Shown here in pieces: positions 8,321 through 19,800 of a stretch of DNA of 64,000 bases. The notes beneath the pieces were generated by a model. It did not search any database and was not told the DNA's origin. It saw only the letters and a list, made by a program, of their open reading frames with translations. The position numbers and the translations under genes are program-made. The DNA lies in NCBI GenBank assembly GCA_016710065.1, contig JADJLP010000001.1:1302001-1366000 (forward strand), given 5' to 3'. The stretch's first letter is position 1; every line of letters begins with the position of its first letter. Source of the DNA: Candidatus Ideonella esbjergensis (lineage in GTDB: Bacteria; Pseudomonadota; Gammaproteobacteria; Burkholderiales; Burkholderiaceae_C).

Positions 8321-9088
8321 TCAGAACGGGTTGAGGCAGAGGTCGGGTCGCATCGGGTGATTCGGCCGGTCCAGCGGGCCGGGAATCGGGTCGACCGAGA
8401 AGTTGGGGAAGCTGTCCAGGTCGCGGCGCAGGAAGCACAGCTCGATCACGCGCGGCACCGGCACGCCTTCCACCAACAGCAGGCTCTGGTAGTTGTTGGC
8501 GTGCAGGTGCACCGGCACATGGCCGGCATTGAGCATCTTCAGCAGATGCTGGGCCTGGGCGAAGAAGGCTTCGTCGCCCAGCTTCTCGAAGTCGTGCAGC
8601 TCGCAGCAGATCACCTCGAAGCGCGCCAGGTGCTCGGGGGTGACGGTGCTGAAGACATCGTATTCGGCACCTTCGATGTCGAACTTCAGCAGCGGGCGTT
8701 TGGAGCCCAGCGCGTCGAGCTTGGCCAGCATGTCGTCAAAGCTCAGCAGATCGCCTTCGGTGCGCGTGCCCCAACCCAGCTTGAAGAACGAGAAGGCTGG
8801 GTGGTCGGTGGGCGGCTTCTCGACCGTGTGGTCGAACTGCACGATCTTGGCGCCGCGTTGCGCCAGGGCGAAGTCAAAGCTCACGTCGGGGCCCACGCCA
8901 ACCGACATCACACCATCGGCCTCGAGTGCGATGGCGGGCACCACATAGCCACCGTCGTAGGCATTGCCCAGCCGGATCTTGGGCTGGCGGCGCATCGTCC
9001 ACGGACGAATCAGCTTGAGCAGTTCAAGCACGCGGTTCTGGCGATGGATGGGGGTGGGTGTGTTCACAACGAGCCTCTTTTCGAGCAT
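8321..9088 (-). CDS. FkbM family (SAM-dependent) methyltransferase
   Basis: This 255-residue protein has the Rossmann-type methyltransferase pattern of the FkbM group: GGYVVPAIALEADGVMSVGVG as the SAM-binding region, an acidic residue in IVQFDHTVE, and KFDIEGAEYDVFSTV, which is the most characteristic FkbM motif. Members methylate hydroxyl groups on sugars, antibiotics or glycans. The start codon overlaps the glycosyltransferase stop by one base (TGATG), so the two are translationally coupled, which points to methylation of the sugar or glycan made by the neighbour. No signal peptide is present, so it acts in the cytoplasm. Confidence 0.88.
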   Translation of the reverse strand: MLEKRLVVNTPTPIHRQNRVLELLKLIRPWTMRRQPKIRLGNAYDGGYVVPAIALEADGVMSVGVGPDVSFDFALAQRGAKIVQFDHTVEKPPTDHPAFSFFKLGWGTRTEGDLLSFDDMLAKLDALGSKRPLLKFDIEGAEYDVFSTVTPEHLARFEVICCELHDFEKLGDEAFFAQAQHLLKMLNAGHVPVHLHANNYQSLLLVEGVPVPRVIELCFLRRDLDSFPNFSVDPIPGPLDRPNHPMRPDLCLNPF

Positions 9089-10377
9089 CAGATGGAGTGT
9101 GCGCCGGCCAGGTCGGGCAGCGCGGTGGCAAAAGCTTGGGCGGAAGCGGGGGCGGAAGTGGTGGCACCGGCGGCGGGGCGCAGCAAACGGGCCAGCGCGT
9201 CCGCCGCACGGTCCCAGGGATGGGCCAGTGCGTTGGCGCGGGCGCCGCTGCGCTGGGCGCTGCGGGTCTCGGGTCGATTCGGGCCGGCGCTGGCGGCCTC
9301 GGCCATCAGCGCCACCAGGGCGTCGATCTGCGGTTCCACCCAGCAGCAGTTGGACTTGTTGCCGAGGTCTCCACGATGGAACACGCTGGCGATGCGCGAC
9401 ACACCTGCGCCATGGCAGAAGTCGTCGGTGGCGCCGCCTGAGCTCACCACCACCGGGGTGGCGCAGGCCAGGGCTTCGAGCACCGGCAGGTTGAAGCCTT
9501 CCGCACGGTAGGGCGAGACATAGCAGTCAACCGCTCCGTACAGCGCGCGCAACTGGGCCTGGGTCAGGCTGGTGGGTAGCACGGTGATGGCACCGAGGAA
9601 GGCGGGCTCGCGCACCGCCGGGTCGGTGGCAGCGGCGTCGCGCAGCACCTGCTCTACCGACAGGCCGTACAGGGCACGTGCGTCCTTGAGCACCAGGCGC
9701 GTGTCGGGGTAGGCCAGGTGCACCCGGGCGAAGGCGCGCACCAGCAGGTCCAGCCCCTTGTTCCAGGTGGGCACACCCACGTTGAGAAAGGCCACTGTGC
9801 CTTCGCCCAGGCCTAGCACGGCGCGGTTGGCATCGCGCTCGGGGGCGCTGCTGGGGGAGAAGGCCTCGCCGTCCACACCATGTGGCACTACGTGCACGCG
9901 CTGTTCTTCAAAGCCGAAATCCAGTAGCCGGTCGCGCGACCAGCGGCTGGGGGTGACCAGGCGGTGCTCGCCACAGGTCCAGTCGCTCAGCGCGGCTTCG
10001 GGCTGGGCAAAGCCCTTGGCGTCCAGACCAAACTCGGTAACGGCAAAGGTGAGCGCGGGGGGCGAGGCGGGGCTGGGCGCTGCCAGCGGTGCGGCCACCC
10101 GCAACACGGCGTCGGCCTGCTCCAGCGGCAAATCGCTGAGGCTGGCGATCAGGGACTGGCGCTGCGCATCGAAACCAGCGTCCAGGTTGCTGGCGTTCCA
10201 GTGCGGCATCAAAAACGCCACATCGTGGTGGTGCAGCTCGAAGCCGCCGTGTCGGGCCAGCGCCAGAATCTGGTGCTGGTTGACCATGGCGAACGAGTGG
10301 TGCACGCCGCGCCAGCCCTGAATCAGCAGGCGTGGGCGCGGGCGCAATGGCAAAACCTTGTGCGGCAGGGTGTTCAT
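9088..10377 (-). CDS. Glycosyltransferase, group 1 (GT4-like)
   Basis: This 429-residue GT-B fold glycosyltransferase shows the donor-sugar region SPYRAEGFNLPVLEALACAT with the E-x7-E motif, and FLNVGVPTWNKGLDLLVRAF at the start of the C-terminal Rossmann domain. The N-terminal half (LLIQGWRGVHHSFAMVNQHQ) is the acceptor domain. The last 60 residues are Ala/Pro-rich and probably flexible. It is the first gene of a two-gene unit with the FkbM methyltransferase. It is transcribed divergently from the giant repeat-protein gene, whose start is 493 bp away. The acceptor is unknown; cell-surface polysaccharide or the Ser/Thr-rich giant protein are both possible. Confidence 0.88.
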   Translation of the reverse strand: MNTLPHKVLPLRPRPRLLIQGWRGVHHSFAMVNQHQILALARHGGFELHHHDVAFLMPHWNASNLDAGFDAQRQSLIASLSDLPLEQADAVLRVAAPLAAPSPASPPALTFAVTEFGLDAKGFAQPEAALSDWTCGEHRLVTPSRWSRDRLLDFGFEEQRVHVVPHGVDGEAFSPSSAPERDANRAVLGLGEGTVAFLNVGVPTWNKGLDLLVRAFARVHLAYPDTRLVLKDARALYGLSVEQVLRDAAATDPAVREPAFLGAITVLPTSLTQAQLRALYGAVDCYVSPYRAEGFNLPVLEALACATPVVVSSGGATDDFCHGAGVSRIASVFHRGDLGNKSNCCWVEPQIDALVALMAEAASAGPNRPETRSAQRSGARANALAHPWDRAADALARLLRPAAGATTSAPASAQAFATALPDLAGAHSI

Positions 10378-10870
10378 ACAGAGGGCGTGGGCTGCGCGTG
10401 GCGACCCACAGGTCGGGCCAGAACGCGGTGAATCCAGTTCATGTGCTGCCCAGTCTATGCAGCCCCAGGGCAGAGAAACAGTGGAAGTAGCCGGCCAAAA
10501 CCCGGCATCTGTGGCCCTGTCGCCTGCCCTGCCGGCGGAACTGTGGCGCAGGTCCTCCAGCGCTGTACTTCACTCGCAACCAGACCCGGCCACCGCGCCG
10601 GATTGGGCACCGGAAGAACCGATCTGGAGCCCAAAACCAGGCCGATTCCACAAAGTGCGGCAACTTAAGAACTGCTCGAATCGAACGATATCCCGTCGTA
10701 GAGAAACCGCAGTGTCCTTCGCGAGGACTGGGACGCTGCCCGATTGATCCCGCTGACCACCTTGGTGAATACGGCAGTCCCCGCTGGAGTCAGACCCCGC
10801 TTCCATGAACCTGGCGGGGTCGGTCCCAGGGTTGGTTCGCTCAATCAGATGCAAGAAAAGGAAATTAGTC
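10378..10870. other. Non-coding divergent region between glycosyltransferase and giant repeat-protein genes
   Basis: This 493-bp stretch has no convincing gene on either strand. It must carry promoters for both divergent units. Around 10640-10740 it is less GC-rich than its surroundings. It holds several short hairpins, the best being the 8-bp stem at 10793-10821. A good ribosome binding site (AAGGAA) lies 7 bases upstream of the ATG at 10871. No clear -35/-10 pair was identified by eye. Confidence 0.7.
10793..10821 (+). promoter_or_regulatory. Hairpin in the 5' leader of the giant gene
   Basis: GACCCCGC and GCGGGGTC form a perfect 8-bp GC-rich stem with a 13-base loop, ending 49 bases before the start codon of the giant repeat protein. 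It could influence translation or mRNA stability. There is no U-tract after it, so it is not a classical terminator. Confidence 0.5.
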
Positions 10871-13800
10871 ATGGCCACCTCGATTCCCACCCTGACGACT
10901 GCAGACATCGCTGCCCTGTCCACCGCCGCCGTTGCCGCGCTGACCACCGAGGACTGGGCCGCTTTCAGCACCGATCAGATCGTGGCCTTGACATCTGTTC
11001 AGTCTGGCGCCATCAGCCCCGCCGGCCTGGCCGCCCTGGGCACCGGCCAGATCGCAGCGTTTGAGAACGCTGACCTGTCCGCCATCAAGACAGCTGCCCT
11101 GCGCAGCCTCAGCGACACCCAGCTGGCCGCGTTGACGACCACGCAGTTTGCGGCCCTGACCCCGACCCAGGTGGGCGCCCTGACGACCGCGCAGATTGCC
11201 GGTCTGGGCTCCAACGACATCGTTGCGCTGGGTACCGCGCAGGCCGCAGCCCTGACGGCGGCGCAGGTGGGAGCGTTCTCCGCCGACCAGCTTTCGCACC
11301 TCGAAACCGCTGACCTGGCCGTGCTGGGCGCGGCCCAGATCGCGGCACTCAAGGCAGACAGGATTGCTGGCCTCAGCCCCACCCAGGTGGCCGCGCTGAG
11401 TTCCACCCAGGTGGCTGTGCTCAGCAGCGCGCAGGTCGCCGGCCTGAGTACCGCGCAGGTGGCGGCCATCGAATCGGGTGATTTCAAGGCCCTCAGCACC
11501 GCCGCCGTGCGGGCTTTGAGCGCCGAGCAGCTGGGCGCCCTGAACAGCTCCCAGATGGCCTCGTTGACCACCACCCAGGTCGGTGCGCTGACCGCCGGTC
11601 AACTGGCCGCGCTGTCCACCACCAACCTGGATGCGATGGGCACCGCCGCGTTCGCGAAGTTGAGCAGCGCCCAGGTGGCCGCGCTCACCACCGAACAAGT
11701 GGCCAACCTGGAAACCGCCGATGTGGCGGCGCTGGGCACCGCCGCCGTCAAGGGCTTGGGCGGCGAGGCCCTGGCCGCGCTGGGCACGGCGCAAGCCGCC
11801 GCATTCACCACCGCACAGATGGCATCGCTGACCAGCGCGCAGGTGGCTGCCTTTGAAACCGCCGACCTGGCGGCCATGAGCGCTGCAGACATCACTGCGC
11901 TGGGCGTGCTTGGCCTCAAGGGCTTGAGCGCCGCGCAGGTGGCAGGGCTCACCAGCGCCCAGGTGGCCGGGCTGAGCACGGCGCAAGTGGGCAGCCTGAC
12001 GGCCGAGCAACTCACCGGCCTGGGCACCGCCAATCTGGTGGCGCTGACCTCGGCCCAGGTGGCCGCGCTTACCGGGGCCCAAGTGGCCTCGTTGAGCTCG
12101 ACCCAGTTGGGTGCCATGGAAACGGCCGACCTCAAGGCCCTCAGCACCACCGCGTTGCGCGCGCTCGCCGCCGACCAGCTGAGCAACCTGGGCACCGGCC
12201 AGATCGCCTCCCTCAGCACCGGCCAGGTGGCCGCCTTGAGTGCCACGCAGCTCTCGGGCCTGTCCACCACCAACCTGACGGCTTTGGGCACGGCCCAGTA
12301 TGCCGCGCTGGGCAGCGCCCAGGTGGCCGCACTGACGGCGGATCAGGTGGCCAACCTGCAGACCGCCGATGTGGCCGCTCTCAGTGCCGGCGCCTTGCGC
12401 GGCCTGGGTGTGGACGCCGTGGCCGCGTTGACGACAGCCCAGGTGGCTGCGCTGACTTCGGGCCAGCTGGGCGCTCTCACCAGCACCCAGATCCGGGCGC
12501 TGGAAACCGCCGACGTGGCGGCCATCACCACCGCCAACCTGAAGGCCCTGGCGCCGGCCGCGCTGGCGGGTCTGACGGCCGAACAGATTGGCAGCCTGAC
12601 CACCGGCCAGGCCGCCGCGCTCAGCACCGCACAGGTGGCCGCGCTGGGCTCGCTGCAGATTGCGGGCCTGAGCACCGACAACATCGCCGCGCTGAGCGCC
12701 GCCCAGGTTGGCGCCATCAGCCCGGCCCAGGCCGCCGCGCTGAGCACGGCCCAGCTGGCCGCCATAGAAACGGCCGATATCAAGTCGCTGAGCACTGCGG
12801 CACTGCGTTCGCTCTCGGCCGAGCAGATGGCCGGGCTGGGCTCGACCCAAGTGGCTGCGCTGAGCTCCACCCAAGTGGCCGCGCTGGGCAGCGCCCAACT
12901 CGCGGGCCTGAACAGTGCTGACATCGTGGCCCTGGGCTCGGCCCAGGTGGCCATGCTCAGCGCCACCCAGGTGGCGGCACTCACCGCCGACCAGGTGGCC
13001 AAGCTCGAAGCCACCGACCTCGCGGCACTGACCCCGGCGGCCCTGAAGGGCCTGAGCGCCGAGGCCATGGCCGGGCTCACCACCGCGCAGGTGGCAGCGT
13101 TGACGTCCGCCCAGGTGGCGGCGCTGAGCAGCGCCCAGTTGGCCGCGCTGACCAGCACCGACGTGGCGGCCATTGAATCTGCCGACATCAAGGCCATCAG
13201 CCCGGCTGCGCTGGCCGGCCTGAGTGCCGATCAGATCGGCCAACTCACCCCGGGCCAGGTGGCCGCACTGGGCTCGGCCCAGATCGCTGCCCTGAAGGTC
13301 GACCAACTGGCCGGCCTGAGCACCGCCAGCATCGCTGGCCTGAGCTCGGCCCAGGTGGCCGGCCTGAGCCCCGCCCAGGTGGCGGGCATGACCACGGGCC
13401 AGCTGGCCGCCATTGAGTCGGCCGACATCAAGGCCCTGGGCACCGCCGCTGTGCGTGCCCTGAGTGCCGACCAGCTCGCGGCCATGGGCAGCAACCAGTT
13501 CGCCGCCTTTACCACCGCGCAAGTCGGCGTCTTGAACGCCGAGCAGATCGCCGGGCTGGGCACCGCCAACCTGAATGCGCTGGGCACGGCGCAGTTTGCT
13601 GTGCTGGGCAGCGCCCAAGTGGCGGCGCTGACCACCGCCCAGGTGGCCGGTCTGGCCAATGCGGACGTGGCCGCCCTGAACACCGCAGCGCTGCGGGGCC
13701 TGGACGCCGACGCCGTGGCCGCCCTGACCACCGGCCAGGTGGCCGCGCTCACGTCCAACCAGGCCGCCGCGCTGACCAGCAAGCAACTGGCGGCCATGGA

Positions 13801-16800
13801 AACCGCCGATGTGGCCGCCATCACCACGGCCGACATCAAGGCCCTGAACCCCGCCGCGCTGAGCGGGCTGAGCTCGGCCCAGATTGACGCGCTCACCTCT
13901 GGCCAGCTTGCCGTCATGAGCTCGGCCCAGATTGCCGCGCTGCCCATGGACGCCGCCTCGCTGGCCGGTTTGAGCACCACCGACGTGGCCAACCTCAGCT
14001 CGCTGCAAGTGGCGGCCCTGTCGGGTACCCAGCTCGCGGCATTCACCAACACCCAGCTGGCTGCCATCGAGACGGCCGACATCAAGGCCATCAGCACCGT
14101 GGCGCTGCGTGCGCTCAGCGCCGACCAGCTCGGCGCCCTGGGCTCAGCCCAGATCGCTGCGCTCACCACCGGCCAGGTGGCATCGCTCACCACGGCTCAG
14201 GTGGCCGGGCTCAGCACCGCCGTCATAGGCGCCCTGGGCACCGCCCAGATCGCCACCCTCACCGGCGCCCAGGTGGGCGCGCTGACGGCCGACCAGGTCT
14301 CCAAGCTGGACACCGCCGACGTGGCCGTGCTCAGCACCAACGCCCTGCGCGGCCTGGGCGTCGATGCCATGGCCGCGCTCACCACCGCGCAGGTGGCAAG
14401 CCTGAGCACCGCGCAGATCGCGGGCCTCACATCAACCCAATTGCGGGCCATGGAAACCGCCGACGTGGCGGCCATCACCACCGCAGACATCAAGGCCCTG
14501 AGCCCGGCCGCGCTGGCCAGCCTGAATCCTGACCAGATCGGCGCGCTCACCAATGGGCAGATCGCTGCGCTGGGCACCGCGCAGGTCGCGGCGCTCAAGG
14601 CCGAACAACTCAGCAGCCTGGGCACCGGCAGTGTGGCCGCGCTCAGCTCCACCCAGGTGGCTGTGTTGAGCACGGCCCAGGTGGCTGGCCTCAGCACCGC
14701 CCAGTTGGCCGCCATTGAAACCGCCGACATCGCCGCCCTCAGCACCGCCGTGATGCGTTCGCTGGGCGCCGACCAGTTGGCCGCGCTGGGCACTGGCCAA
14801 ATGGCCGCGCTGAGCACCACCCAGGTGGCCGCACTCACGCCCACCCAGTTGGCCAGCCTGGCCACCGAAGACGTGGCCGCCCTGGGCTCGGCCCAGGTAG
14901 CCGTGCTGAGCAGCGCCCAACTGGCCGCGCTGTCGGCCGAGCAGGTCGCGAAGCTCGACGCGGGCGACCTCGCGGCCGTGGGCACCGCCGCCCTCAGGGG
15001 CCTGGGCGTTGACGCCATGGCTGCGCTCACCACCGCCCAGGTGGCCGCGCTGACGACGGCTCAGGCCGCGTCCATCAGCAGCACGCAACTCGCAGCCCTC
15101 ACCACCGCAGGTCTGGCCGCCATCACCTCGGCCGACATCAAGGCCCTCAGCCCCAGTGCGCTAGCTTCCTTGAATGCGGAGCAGGTGGGCGCCCTGACCT
15201 CCACGCAACTCTCGGCCATGAGCTCGGCCCAGATCGCCGCACTGCCGACCGACCCCGTTTCGCTGGGGGGTTTGAGCACCGCCGACGTGGCCAACCTCAG
15301 CTCGCTGCAAGTTGCGGCACTGAGCGGTGCCCAGGTGGCCTCGCTCACCGCCACCCAACTGGCGGCCATCGAAACCGCCGACATCAAGGCCCTGAGCACG
15401 GCCGCGCTGCGGGCACTCAGCGCCGACCAGCTCAGCTCCCTGAGCGCCACCCAGATGGCGGCGCTGACCACCGCCCAGGTCGCGTCCCTGAACGCCGACC
15501 AACTCGCCGGTCTGTCAACCACCAACCTGAACGCCTTGGGCACTGCCCACTTTGCCAACCTGAGCGCCGCCCAGGTGGCGGCCCTCACAGCGGCCCAGGT
15601 GGCCAAGCTGGAGACCGCCGACGTGGCAGCGCTGGGCACGGCCGCCCTGCGAGGCCTGGGCGCAGATGCCATCGCTGCATTGACGACCGCACAGGCTGAG
15701 GCGCTGACCTCCGGCCAGTTGGCAGCCTTCTCTGCGGCCCAACTGGGCGCGCTGGAGACGGCCGACGTGGCCGCCATCAGCACCGCTGACATCAAGGCGC
15801 TGACCCCGGCCGCACTGGCCAGCCTCAGCGCCGAGCAACTGGGCAGCCTGAGCGCTGGCCAGATCGCCGCGCTCACCACCGAGCAAGTGGCAGCGCTGCG
15901 CACCGACCGCCTGTCAGGCCTGGGAACCGCGCAAATCGTGGCCCTGAGCTCGGCCCAGGTGGGGGCGCTCAGCTCGGCCCAGGTGGCCGTGCTGAGCACG
16001 GCACAGGTGGCCGCGATCGAGACCGCCGACATCAAGGCCCTGAGTGCCGCCGCGCTGCGGGCGCTGAGCGTGGACCAACTCGGAGCGCTCAGCACCACCC
16101 AGGTTTCGGCCCTCACCACAGCCCAGGTGGCGGCGCTGAGCACGGGCCAGCTGGCCGGCCTGAACACGGCAGACATCGTGGCCTTGAGCACGGCCCAGGT
16201 GGCCATGCTCAGCAGCAGCCAGGTGGCCGCCCTGACCGCCGAGCAGGTGTCCAAGATGGAAGCGGCCGACCTGGCCGCACTGAACACCGCTGCCGTGAAG
16301 GGCCTGAGCATTGACGCCATGGGTGCACTCACCACGGCCCAGGCGGCCGCGCTGACCTCATTGCAAGCCGCTGCCCTGAGCAGCACCCAGTTGGCGGCCC
16401 TGACCACCGCCAACCTGGCCGCCATCAGCACCGCAGACATCAAGAACCTCGGTGCTGGTGCCCTGGCTGGCATGAGTGCCGACCAGATGGGCAGCCTGAC
16501 CAGCGGCCAGGTGGCTGCGATGGGCCTGGCCCAGATCGCCGCAATCAAGGCCGACCAGTTTGCCGGCCTCAGCACCGCCGCCGTGGCCGCGCTCAGCTCC
16601 AACCAGGTGGCCGTGCTCAGCGCCACCCAGGCTGCGGCCATGACCACCGCCCAGTTGGCCGCCATAGAAACCGCCGACATCAAGTCACTCAGCACCGCTG
16701 CGTTGCATGCGCTGACGGCAGACCAGGTGGCCGCCATGAGCAGCGGCCAGTTCGCCGCCATGACCACCGCCCAGGCCGCCGCGCTCAGCGCCGACCAACT

Positions 16801-19800
16801 GGCCGCGGTGGGCACCGCTGACCTGAACGCACTGGGCGCTACCCAGTTCGCCACCTTCGGCAGCGCCCAGGTGGCCGCCATGACCACGGCCCAGATCGCC
16901 AAGCTGGAGACCGCCGACCTGGCAGCCCTGAGCACGGCCGCCCTGAAGGGCCTGAACGCCGAAGCCATGGCCGCGCTCACCACCGGCCAGGTGGCTGCGT
17001 TGACGACGGCCCAGGCCGCGTCGCTCACCAGCACGCAACTGGCAGCACTCAATACTGCCGACATCGCGGCCATCGAGAGCGCCGACATCAAGGCGCTGGC
17101 CGCCACCGCGCTGGCCGGCCTGGGTTCGGCCCAGGTCGAAGCCCTGACCTCCAGCCAGCTGGCGGCGATGAGCTCCGCCCAGATCGCCGCGCTGCCGGTG
17201 GACCCAGCCTCGCTCGCGGGTTTGAGTTCCACCGACATCGCCAACCTCAGCTCGTTGCAGGTGGCCGCGCTCACCAGCGCACAACTGGCCGCGCTCACCA
17301 GCACGCAACTGGCCGCCATCGAAACCGCTGACATCAAGGCCTTGAGCACCGCCGCCCTGCGCGCACTCAATGCCGACCAGCTCAGCACGCTGAGCGCCGG
17401 CCAAGTGGCCGCGCTGAGTTCGAGCCAGGTCGCGTCGCTGACCGCCGACCAGCTCGCGGGCTTGTCCACCGCCAACCTCAACGCCATGGGCACGGCGCTG
17501 TTTGCCGGCCTCACCAGCACCCAGGTGGCTGCCCTCACGGCCGCCCAGGTGGCCAAGCTGGAGACGGCCGACGTGGCCGCGCTCGGCACGGCAGCCCTGA
17601 AGGGCCTGGGCGCTGACGCCATCATCTCGCTCACCACGGCCCAGGCTGCCGCGCTGACCACCGCCCAACTCGCGGCCTTCAGCAGCGCCCAGCTCAGCGC
17701 CCTGGAGACCGCCGACATCGCGGCCCTGTCCACCGCCAACGTGAAGGCCCTGAGCAACACCGCGCTGGCGAGCCTGAGTGCCGAACAAGTGGGTGCCCTG
17801 GGCACCGCCCAGATCGCCGCGCTCAGCACCAGCCAGATCGCGGCCCTCAAGCCCGACCAGGTGGCCAACATGGGCACTGCGGCCGTGGCGGCGCTGAGTT
17901 CCAGCCAGGTGGGCGTGCTCACGGCAGCCCAGGTGGCGGCCATGGGCACGGCCCAGGTGGCGGCCATCGAGACGGCCGACATCAAGGCCCTGAGCACCGC
18001 CGCCTTGCGTGCGCTCGGGGTGGACCAGATCACCGCCCTGGGTGTCACCCAGGTGGCTGCGCTCACCACCGCCCAGGTGGCGGCGCTGTCGACCCTGCAA
18101 ATGGCCAGCCTGACCACCGCAGAGTTGGTGGCCTTGGGCACAGCCCAGATCGCTGCACTGAACAGCACCCAGGTCGAGGCCCTGACACCTGAGCAGGTGG
18201 CCAAGATGGAAGCGGCCGATGTGGCTGCCCTCAGCACCGCCGCCATCCGTGGCTTGGGTGCCGACGCCATGGGCGTGCTCACCACGGCCCAGGTGGCCGC
18301 GCTGACCTCGCTGCAGGCGGCTGCGCTCACCAGCGCCCAACTGGGCGCGCTGACCACGGCCGATGTGGCCGCCATCACCACCGCCGACATCAAGAACCTG
18401 AGCGCCAGCGCGCTGCTGGGGCTCAATGCCGAACAGATGGGTAGCCTCACAGCAGCCCAGATCGGCGCCCTGGGCACGGCCCAGATCGCCGGGCTGGCGG
18501 CCAGCCAGGTGGCCGGCCTGAGCACGGCCGCCGTGGTGGCCTTGAGCTCGACCCAGATCGGTCAACTGAGCGCAGCCCAAGTGGCCGCCATGAGCAACGC
18601 CCAACTGGCGGCCATCGAAACCGCCGACATCAAGTCGCTCAGCACCGCTGCCCTGCGGCAACTGAGCGCTGAACAGGTGGCCGGCATGGGCACTGCCCAG
18701 CTGACCGCGTTCACCACCGCGCAAGCGGCGGCGCTCACCACCGCGCAACTCAACGGTCTTGACACCGCACACCTGAACGCTCTGGGATCGGCGCAATTCG
18801 TGGCCTTCACCAGCGCCCAGGTGGCTGGCCTCACCGCCGACCAGGTAGCCAAGCTGGAAACAGCCGACCTGGCCGCGCTGGGCACCGCCGCCATCAAGGG
18901 CCTGGGCGTAGACGCCATGGCCCTGCTCAGCACCGCCCAGGTGGCGGCGCTGACATCGGCCCAGGTGGCCGTGCTGAGCAGCAACCAGCTCGCGGCCCTG
19001 AGCACCGCCGACGTGGCGGCCATAGAAACCGCCGACGTCAAGGCCCTGGGCACTGCCGCCCTGGCTGGCCTGAGCCCTGACCAGATGGGCAGCCTCACCA
19101 CGGCCCAGATCTTGGCCCTGGGCACCGCCCAACTGGTGGCCCTGAGGGCTGATCAGATGGCCGGCCTGAGCACTGCCGCCATGGGGGCTCTGAGTACCGC
19201 GCAACTGAGTGTGCTGGGTACCGCCCAGGTCACTGCATTGGGTGTGGCCCAACTGGGTGCCATCGACACCGCCGACATCAAGGCCCTGAGCACGGCCGCC
19301 GTGCATGCCCTGAACGCCGAGCAGGTGGCCGCCCTCACCACGGGCCAGTTCGCGGCTCTGACCACGGCGCAGGCCCAGGCGCTGGGCACGGCCCAGCTCA
19401 ATGGCCTGGCCACGGGTGACCTGAACGCCCTGGGCACGGCCCAGTTTGGTGTGCTGGGCAGCGCCCAGGTGGCAGCCCTCACCGCCGAACAGGTGGGCAA
19501 GCTGGAAACCGCCGACTTGGCGGCCCTGGACACCGCCGCCCTGAAGGGCCTGGGTGGTGAAGCCATGGCGGCCCTCACCACCGGCCAGGTGGCCGCGCTC
19601 ACATCGGCCCAGGTGGCCGCACTGAGCAGCACGCAACTCGCCGCACTCACCACCGCCGATGTGGCAGCCATCACCACGGCCGACATCAAGGCCATAGGCA
19701 CCGCCGCACTGGCCGGCCTGAGCGCCGACCAGATGACTGCGCTCACCACCGCCCAGATCGGCGCACTCAGCACCACCCAGGTGGCCGCCCTGAGCGCCGA

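Noticed and set aside
10440..10540. Possible riboswitch (c-di-GMP-I-like) because of AGGGCAGAGAAACAG and a following GCCGGCC stem
   Set aside because: The conserved core and the second helix of that class are not present; the resemblance is too short.
10805..10870. Earlier ATG start for the giant gene
   Set aside because: The extra 22 residues are not repeat-like, the codon has no good ribosome binding site, and AAGGAA is correctly spaced from the ATG at 10871.
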